NCBI GenBank assembly: GCA_002292365.1
Contig: DBBU01000046.1
Location: 1-9,846, forward strand
Direction of reading: 5' to 3'
DNA length: 9,846 nucleotides
DNA from: Flammeovirgaceae bacterium UBA976
GTDB taxonomy: Bacteria > Bacteroidota > Bacteroidia > Cytophagales > Cyclobacteriaceae
The notes below the pieces were generated by a model that saw nothing but the letters and a program-made list of their open reading frames with translations, was not told the DNA's origin and did no database searches. This document shows, in pieces, positions 1 to 4,934 of the stretch (position 1 is its first letter; the number at the start of each line of letters is the position of its first letter). Made by a program: the position numbers and the translations under genes.

Positions 1-542
1 TGAAAACCACTAAAGGCAAGACCCGAATGATGAGCTCATTATTAGATTCTGGCGTTTTTCCTGGTACCCAAGGAGGCCCCTTAGAACACATCATTGGTGC
101 CAAAGCGATTGCCTTTGAAGAGGCTCTTTCCGATGATTATATGAACTATGCTATGCAGGTCAAAAAAAATGCATCGGTGATGGCAGATGAACTGATTAAA
201 AAAGATTATCACATCATTTCTGGGGGTACAGACAACCATCTGATGTTAATTGACCTAAGATCCAAAAACGTTACAGGAAAAGCTGCGGAGGAAGCTTTAG
301 GCAAGGCCGAAATTACGGTTAATAAAAATATGGTACCTTTCGATACACAATCTCCTTTTGTCACCTCTGGTATTCGGGTAGGTACAGCCGCCATGACTAC
401 CCGAGGGTTTAAAGAAGATGATATGGTTAAAATAGTTGGCTACATCGATGAGGTAATATCAAACATTTCAAATGAGGCTCATCTGGGGAGTATAAAAACT
501 GAAATTAAAAATTGGGTAGGTGACTATCCGTTATTCAAATGA
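1..542 (+). CDS. glyA: Serine hydroxymethyltransferase, C-terminal part (5' end outside window)
   Basis: Partial gene; codons run from position 3 and the stop is TGA at 540-542, giving 179 residues of a protein usually about 420-430 long in this phylum. SHMT is a cytosolic PLP enzyme that interconverts serine plus tetrahydrofolate and glycine plus 5,10-methylene-THF, the main source of one-carbon units. What is seen: the conserved [11 protein letters not shown] segment just after the start of the visible part, the [13 protein letters not shown] strand, the NKNMVPFD segment, and [15 protein letters not shown], whose Arg (codon 375-377) corresponds to the substrate-carboxylate-binding arginine of the family. 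The PLP-binding lysine (TTTTHK motif) lies upstream of the window. An ATG at 27 is internal and is not the true start. tatC follows after 7 bp, so cotranscription is likely. The family assignment is secure; whether the missing 5' part is intact cannot be seen. Confidence 0.96.
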   Translation, partial: KTTKGKTRMMSSLLDSGVFPGTQGGPLEHIIGAKAIAFEEALSDDYMNYAMQVKKNASVMADELIKKDYHIISGGTDNHLMLIDLRSKNVTGKAAEEALGKAEITVNKNMVPFDTQSPFVTSGIRVGTAAMTTRGFKEDDMVKIVGYIDEVISNISNEAHLGSIKTEIKNWVGDYPLFK

Positions 543-549
543 TGCGTAA

Positions 550-1383
550 ATGCCTTTAGATCAAGCGGACGCCGAACCCGGCGAAATGTCATTTCTGGAT
601 CATCTAGAAGAATTAAGATGGCATCTCATCAGGTCACTTACCGCAATTTTTGTTTTTGCAATAGCCGCCTTCGTCTCAAAAGGTATCATTTTTGGTGAAA
701 TTATATTGGGGCCCTCTAAACCTAGCTTTTGGACCTATAGGATGCTCTGTAATCTTTCCGAAATATTGAGTTCTGATGCCCTTTGCATCAGCAAGTTGCC
801 TTTTATCATCCAGAGTAGACAGATGACCGGCCAGTTTTCTATGCACATTACTTCCTCTTTTGTCATTGGTTTAATTTGTGCCTTCCCCTATGCTTTTTGG
901 GAAATCTGGCGTTTTGTAAAGCCCGGTCTTTACGATAAAGAGAGAAAAGCAGCCACTGGTGCCACCTTTTATGTCAGTCTACTGTTCTTTACAGGGGTCT
1001 TTTTTGGCTATTTTGTAGTGACACCTATTTCTATCAATTTCTTGTCTAATTATCAAATAGACCCCTCAATTTTAAATGAATTTGATATTATTTCATATGT
1101 AAGTACCGTAACCACATTGGTCTTGGCTTGTGCCTTGCTTTTCCAACTACCCATTGTCGTATATTTTGCGACCAAAGCAGGACTGATCTCCTCTTCTCTC
1201 CTAAAAACCTATAGAAAGCATTCCATTATTGTCATTTTAATGCTTTCTGCGGTCTTGACTCCTCCCGATCCTTTCAGTCAAGTACTTATTGCTATTCCAC
1301 TAGGCCTATTGTATCAACTCAGTATTCTCATTGCTGTTAAATTAGAAAAAAAAGAACGCAAACAAGAGCTAACTAAACCTTAA
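550..1383 (+). CDS. tatC: Sec-independent (twin-arginine) protein translocase subunit TatC
   Basis: Inner-membrane receptor of the Tat pathway, which binds twin-arginine signal peptides and exports folded proteins with TatA-type partners. The 277 residues show the N-terminal cytoplasmic signature FLDHLEELRWHL (about 15-26), six likely membrane segments (about 28-46, 98-120, 138-160, 186-206, 224-238, 243-263), the first cytoplasmic loop KPGLYDKERK (124-133) with the conserved Glu131, and the C-terminal TPPDPFSQVLIAIP block (237-250), which closely matches E. coli TatC. The first periplasmic loop (about 47-97) is clearly longer than in E. coli, as is common in Bacteroidota. Gln199 sits where E. 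coli has the intramembrane Glu170. The start is well fixed: an in-frame TAA at 547-549 directly precedes the ATG. No Shine-Dalgarno is visible. It lies 7 bp after glyA and 9 bp before rpiB. No tatA-like gene is in the window, so that partner must be encoded elsewhere. Confidence 0.96.
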   Translation: MPLDQADAEPGEMSFLDHLEELRWHLIRSLTAIFVFAIAAFVSKGIIFGEIILGPSKPSFWTYRMLCNLSEILSSDALCISKLPFIIQSRQMTGQFSMHITSSFVIGLICAFPYAFWEIWRFVKPGLYDKERKAATGATFYVSLLFFTGVFFGYFVVTPISINFLSNYQIDPSILNEFDIISYVSTVTTLVLACALLFQLPIVVYFATKAGLISSSLLKTYRKHSIIVILMLSAVLTPPDPFSQVLIAIPLGLLYQLSILIAVKLEKKERKQELTKP

Positions 1384-1392
1384 CTTAAAAAT

Positions 1393-1821
1393 ATGAAAAT
1401 TGCTATAGGAGCTGATCACGCTGGATTTATTTATAAAGAACAAATCAAGAAGTCTCTGGCTTCACTCGGTCATGAGGTCGCTGATTTTGGCCCCTTAACG
1501 CCTGATAGTGTCGACTATCCGGACTTTGTTCATCCCGTCGCTGAATCTGTAAAAAAAAATCTCACTGACTTTGGTATCCTGATTTGTGGAAGCGGGCAAG
1601 GTGTAAGTATTACGGCCAATAAACATAAAGGGATTCGGGCTGCCTTGGCCTGGAATGCTGAAGTTACACAGTTATCTCGACAACACAATGATGCCAATAT
1701 TATTTGTCTTCCCGCCCGATTCATTGCTTATGAAATTGCGGAAAGCTTGGTATCCCTGTTCCTTGAAACTAAATTTGAAGCAGGTCGCCATCAACGTAGG
1801 GTAAACAAGATCAATTGCTAA
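1393..1821 (+). CDS. rpiB: Ribose-5-phosphate isomerase B
   Basis: Cytosolic enzyme interconverting ribulose 5-phosphate and ribose 5-phosphate in the non-oxidative pentose phosphate pathway. The 142 residues are full length for the RpiB/LacAB family. Visible motifs: GADHAGF near the N-terminus (6-12), DYPDFVHPVA (41-50), the catalytic-cysteine motif ICGSGQGVSITANK with Cys65, RQHNDANI with His98-Asn99 (active-site region), and the phosphate-binding GRHQRRV near the C-terminus. It starts 9 bp after tatC in the same reading frame, with only a TAA and three codons between them, so it is almost certainly in the same operon. The 3' end overlaps the convergent membrane-protein gene by 11 bp. The related sugar isomerases LacA/LacB are unlikely because no lactose or galactose genes are nearby and the Cys motif is RpiB-like. 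Confidence 0.96.
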   Translation: MKIAIGADHAGFIYKEQIKKSLASLGHEVADFGPLTPDSVDYPDFVHPVAESVKKNLTDFGILICGSGQGVSITANKHKGIRAALAWNAEVTQLSRQHNDANIICLPARFIAYEIAESLVSLFLETKFEAGRHQRRVNKINC

Positions 1822-3193
1822 TTCTGACATAATACCCAGCCCTTTGCTTTCGATACTTTTTTGATAGCTCAGGCAACCAAAAAAATAAGTTAGGGATGAC
1901 AGACCAATCATCTATAATCACTGCGGGAGGTGCCTCCTCAATGATTCTCAGCAAGGCTTGTGCAGAAGCCTCCCCATCTAATAGTTCGATTCTTTCTTTA
2001 GATAGTTGGGCATCAAGAAACGGACTTGACAACTCGTGATAATTTAAAACACTGAGGTTGTCTCCTAGTAGCATCGTGCGCCGTTTGGAGAATCTATCGG
2101 TAGGTTCTTTCACCCTAATACTGTCCATATCTAACTGAGTATAACTCAAATAAGGTACTAAAATTAAGACCCCCACAATCATGAGAGGTACCCACCTTTT
2201 CGCCCAGCGTTTACGTAATTTCAACAAATAGTGTACTAAAAAGAAACTTATAGAAGGCACCAAATATAACATCTGAACCGGTGACGTTTCTATATCTACC
2301 CAAATAACTATGGAAGCCCCTAACATCATGAATAACATCACTTGAGCTGTTTTATTTTGAAAGCTGCTGAATTGGCCAGAGAAAAAAGTATTGGCCATAG
2401 CTGCCAAGCCAACGACAATAGGTATACCAAAACAATAAAAATTTTCTATCCCACTCAGGTAATTTACTTGCTGACCAAAAAGCCCTCGTTCCACCAAAGC
2501 ATGCCACGCGTGAAAGCCATTGTCATGCCAATAAAAAAAGCAAACCGTTAAACCCAAAGGAATTAAAAATCCATTAAAATAAAGTCCTATACGCCTCAAT
2601 TTTGCTGTGCTGTATAAGAAAAAGGATATTAAAAAAAGAAAAAAGAAAACCCCAGCAGGGGGGTAAAATAGGGTCGCAATTCCCACATAGATTCCCGTAT
2701 ACAAAAACAAATCATCTGTGTCCTCATTGGCGATTCGTTCTAAAACGTTGTAAAATCCCAGTAATATAAAGGTCATAGACATCATTTGTGGAGATAACGC
2801 CATAAAATCAGGTATTGATGCAGCAAAGAGCACAAAAAATAGCGCGGGCAAATCGTTGTTTTCAGAAAAATTTTTGTTCCTCTTCAACAGACTATTAAAA
2901 ATAATCGCATTTAGAAACAACCAAATAGTACTTATAAAATGATGGGCTTGTTGAGACTTGCCAAATACATTGTCAATGATTCGGTAAAAGAAAACTGATA
3001 ACGGTCCTGTATAATCGAAAATTTCCTCGTACATAAAAAATCCCTCTGCCGATCTTTGCCCTAGCAAAAGCCATTTTAATTCAAACAAAGTAAGAGAAAG
3101 CCCTTGAAAAGTAAGAAGCACCCTCAAAGACAAAAGTCCCAGAAAGATGACAATCAATCGGCTTGGATCGTTTATTTTGAAAAAATCAAGCAA
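1811..3193 (-). CDS. Polytopic membrane protein, GT-C glycosyltransferase-like, function unknown
   Basis: 460 residues with about ten hydrophobic segments (roughly 12-30, 84-103, 113-132, 135-151, 164-195, 203-220, 254-271, 284-300, 304-322, 334-350) and a soluble C-terminal tail of about 110 residues. The first outside loop carries acidic residues near its start (YEEIFDYTGPLS, 55-66). This layout of a catalytic-looking Asp/Glu in loop 1, many helices and a soluble C-terminal domain is typical of GT-C lipid-sugar glycosyltransferases, and I recall similar unannotated proteins in Cytophagales. The donor, the acceptor and catalytic activity are all unproven. The apparent start is TTG (3191-3193); an in-frame stop lies at 3206-3208, and the first internal ATG, at residue 54, would remove the first membrane helix. 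It is transcribed divergently from rbfA and converges on rpiB with an 11-bp overlap of the 3' ends. The gene is certain; the function is a guess. Confidence 0.88.
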   Translation of the reverse strand: MLDFFKINDPSRLIVIFLGLLSLRVLLTFQGLSLTLFELKWLLLGQRSAEGFFMYEEIFDYTGPLSVFFYRIIDNVFGKSQQAHHFISTIWLFLNAIIFNSLLKRNKNFSENNDLPALFFVLFAASIPDFMALSPQMMSMTFILLGFYNVLERIANEDTDDLFLYTGIYVGIATLFYPPAGVFFFLFLISFFLYSTAKLRRIGLYFNGFLIPLGLTVCFFYWHDNGFHAWHALVERGLFGQQVNYLSGIENFYCFGIPIVVGLAAMANTFFSGQFSSFQNKTAQVMLFMMLGASIVIWVDIETSPVQMLYLVPSISFFLVHYLLKLRKRWAKRWVPLMIVGVLILVPYLSYTQLDMDSIRVKEPTDRFSKRRTMLLGDNLSVLNYHELSSPFLDAQLSKERIELLDGEASAQALLRIIEEAPPAVIIDDWSVIPNLFFWLPELSKKYRKQRAGYYVRISN

Positions 3194-3278
3194 AAAATAA
3201 TAAGGTTAAGAAACAATCTCTTTGTGATCTCAATGTATATCTGAATAAAAAAGAGCAAATTAACAAATAAATAATAGA

Positions 3279-3286
3279 TAATTTTG
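3279..3286 (+). promoter_or_regulatory. Candidate Bacteroidota -7 promoter element for rbfA
   Basis: TAATTTTG is an exact match to the Bacteroidota sigma-ABfr -7 consensus TAnnTTTG. It ends only four bases before the rbfA ATG, so transcription would begin at or very near the start codon (leaderless or nearly so). I see no TTG-type -33 element at the usual 19-21 bp upstream. The element lies in very A+T-rich DNA, where chance matches are common, so it is tentative. Confidence 0.45.
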
Positions 3287-3290
3287 TGTC

Positions 3291-3653
3291 ATGCAATCAA
3301 AGAGACAACATCAATACAGTCGCCAAATTCAAAAAGATCTCGGCGACATCTTTCAACGGGATACGAAACGTTTTTTTCTTGATAATTTGGTGAGTATCAT
3401 GGGTGTGGAAACGGCGCCTGATTTAAGTATCGCCAAAATTTATTTTAGCGTTTTTCCTGTACAAAATGGCGCCAAAGTATTGGAAAATCTCAATGATAAA
3501 AAAAGTGAAGTGAGGTGGCGCCTCGGTAAAAGAATAGGAAAGTCTATTCGAAAAATTCCTGAGCTCACTTTTTTCATCGACGATACCGCAGAAGAAGCCA
3601 GTCGTATAGATCAGATCATCAATCATCTTAACATTCCCCCAGAAAAAAATTGA
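3291..3653 (+). CDS. rbfA: 30S ribosome-binding factor RbfA
   Basis: Small cytosolic KH-fold protein that binds the 30S subunit during late maturation, near the 5' end of 16S rRNA, and is needed for efficient growth in the cold in E. coli. The 120 residues are normal length. Seen: the N-terminal helix (YSRQIQKDLGDIFQRD), the strand region MGVETAPDLSIAKIYFSVFP typical of RbfA, then a helix with LGKRIGKSIRKIPELTFFIDDTAEEASRIDQII, the usual C-terminal signature ending in a helix. The start is fixed by an in-frame TAA at 3279-3281 with no alternative start codon in between. The stop TGA at 3651-3653 overlaps the TTG start of the following ABC permease, so the two are translationally linked. Pairing of rbfA with this permease is, from memory, recurrent in Cytophagales. 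Confidence 0.94.
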   Translation: MQSKRQHQYSRQIQKDLGDIFQRDTKRFFLDNLVSIMGVETAPDLSIAKIYFSVFPVQNGAKVLENLNDKKSEVRWRLGKRIGKSIRKIPELTFFIDDTAEEASRIDQIINHLNIPPEKN

Positions 3654-4870
3654 ACCTCCCTTTTTTCATTGCCAAAAAATATTTCTTTTCGAAAAAGAAG
3701 AAGAATTTCATCAATGTAATCTCTGTGATCTCTATGTTGGTAGTGGGCATTGGGACCATGGCCTTGATCATTGTGCTTTCCGTCTTTAATGGTCTAGAAG
3801 GCTTATTAAGGTCTACCTATGGCTCTTTTGATGCAGAAGTCATTGTTTCGGCGACTCGGGGTAAGTCTTTTGTTTATACCGATGCCTTAAAAACAAAGAT
3901 TGAAGGTTCGGAGGCTGTTGATTTAATTGCGGAAGTTATAGAAGACAATGTGCTCATTAAATATAAAAATGCCCAAAGGGTCGTGAGAATGAAGGGCGTT
4001 TCAGAAAGCTTTATTGATCAACAACGCCTGCAGAATTCCCTAGTATATGGAGAGTTAAAATTAAGTGAAGAAAATCTAAACTATGCGATCATAGGGAGAG
4101 GAGTACAATATGATTTGTCCATTAACCCCAATAATGACTTTTTTTCACTTCAGGTTTATTACCCAAAAAAGGTTGGCCCCGGGGTCACAAATCCATCTAA
4201 AATATACAATACTAAACGTGCCATTCCTGCCTCTGTTTTTTCTATCGAAAAATATTACGATGAAAATTATATCATTGTTTCTCTTGATTTTGCTACCGAT
4301 CTACTTTCTTATAATCAAAAAAGGACCGCCTTAGAAATCAGTCTTAAACCTGGAAAGGAAGGAAAAAAGGTAGCCCTCGAACTCAATAATTTACTAGGAG
4401 ACGACTATACGGTACGCTCTGGTGATCAATTACATGCTGACTTATTCAAATTTATGAAGTGGGAGAAATTAATTGTCTTCATGACCTTTTTCCTAATTAT
4501 CGCCATTGCTTCTATCAATATCTACTTCTCTCTTACCATGCTGGTGATTGATAAGAAAAAAGACATAGCGACACTTCACGCCTTAGGCGCTTCAAAAAAG
4601 GTCATTCGGTGGGTCTTTTTATCTGTAGGCATGATCATTGCATTCACGGGTGCCAGCTTAGGGCTTACCCTAGGCTTGATAATCTCCGGTCTTCAACAGG
4701 AATATGGCTTTATTTCAATGGGAATGCAATCCGCCCTGATGACGGCTTACCCAGTAATTATTTCCATATCTGATGTCTTTCTAACGTCGTTAGCGATTAT
4801 TGTTATTACCCTTTTGGCTACGATTCAACCCGCTATTTTAGCCACAAAAAATCTTTCCCCTCAATGCTGA
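3650..4870 (+). CDS. LolC/LolE-type FtsX-family ABC transporter permease
   Basis: Inner-membrane permease related to LolC/LolE, which extract lipoproteins from the inner membrane, and to MacB/FtsX proteins. The 406 residues show a basic N-terminal cytoplasmic stretch (9-19), membrane helix 1 (about 24-46) running into SVFNGLEGL, a large periplasmic domain (about 50-270), then three helices (about 273-298, 322-347, 373-396). The FtsX signature DKKKDIATLHALGASKKVIRW (301-321) links helices 2 and 3. The start is TTG at 3650, overlapping the rbfA stop (TTGA); the first internal ATG, at residue 29, would cut into helix 1. Homologs as I recall them begin with the same MNLPxFIAK sequence. The C-terminus ends abruptly at LSPQC, where relatives often continue with a few residues such as an EALR-like tail. 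No LolD-type ATPase gene is in the window, so the partner lies elsewhere. True lipoprotein sorting is inferred from the family, and lolC versus lolE cannot be decided. Confidence 0.92.
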   Translation: MNLPFFIAKKYFFSKKKKNFINVISVISMLVVGIGTMALIIVLSVFNGLEGLLRSTYGSFDAEVIVSATRGKSFVYTDALKTKIEGSEAVDLIAEVIEDNVLIKYKNAQRVVRMKGVSESFIDQQRLQNSLVYGELKLSEENLNYAIIGRGVQYDLSINPNNDFFSLQVYYPKKVGPGVTNPSKIYNTKRAIPASVFSIEKYYDENYIIVSLDFATDLLSYNQKRTALEISLKPGKEGKKVALELNNLLGDDYTVRSGDQLHADLFKFMKWEKLIVFMTFFLIIAIASINIYFSLTMLVIDKKKDIATLHALGASKKVIRWVFLSVGMIIAFTGASLGLTLGLIISGLQQEYGFISMGMQSALMTAYPVIISISDVFLTSLAIIVITLLATIQPAILATKNLSPQC

Positions 4871-4934
4871 GCTCTTTTAATCCTTTTGTGAAATAATTTT
4901 CTTACATTAGAAGTTTTGTTTCAACAAAAAAGTA

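Noticed and set aside
209..394. Minus-strand open frame inside glyA
   Set aside because: It lies opposite strongly conserved SHMT coding sequence and its product looks like no protein; it is a shadow frame.
4110..4334. Plus-strand 74-codon frame inside the permease gene
   Set aside because: Out of frame with the clear LolC/E-like reading and without a family resemblance; its hydrophobicity follows from T-rich codons.
4871..4934. Promoter for the Snf2 gene
   Set aside because: TAATTTTC at 4894-4901 is one base off the -7 consensus, but there is no -33 partner and the DNA is very A+T-rich, so it is not supported as a feature.
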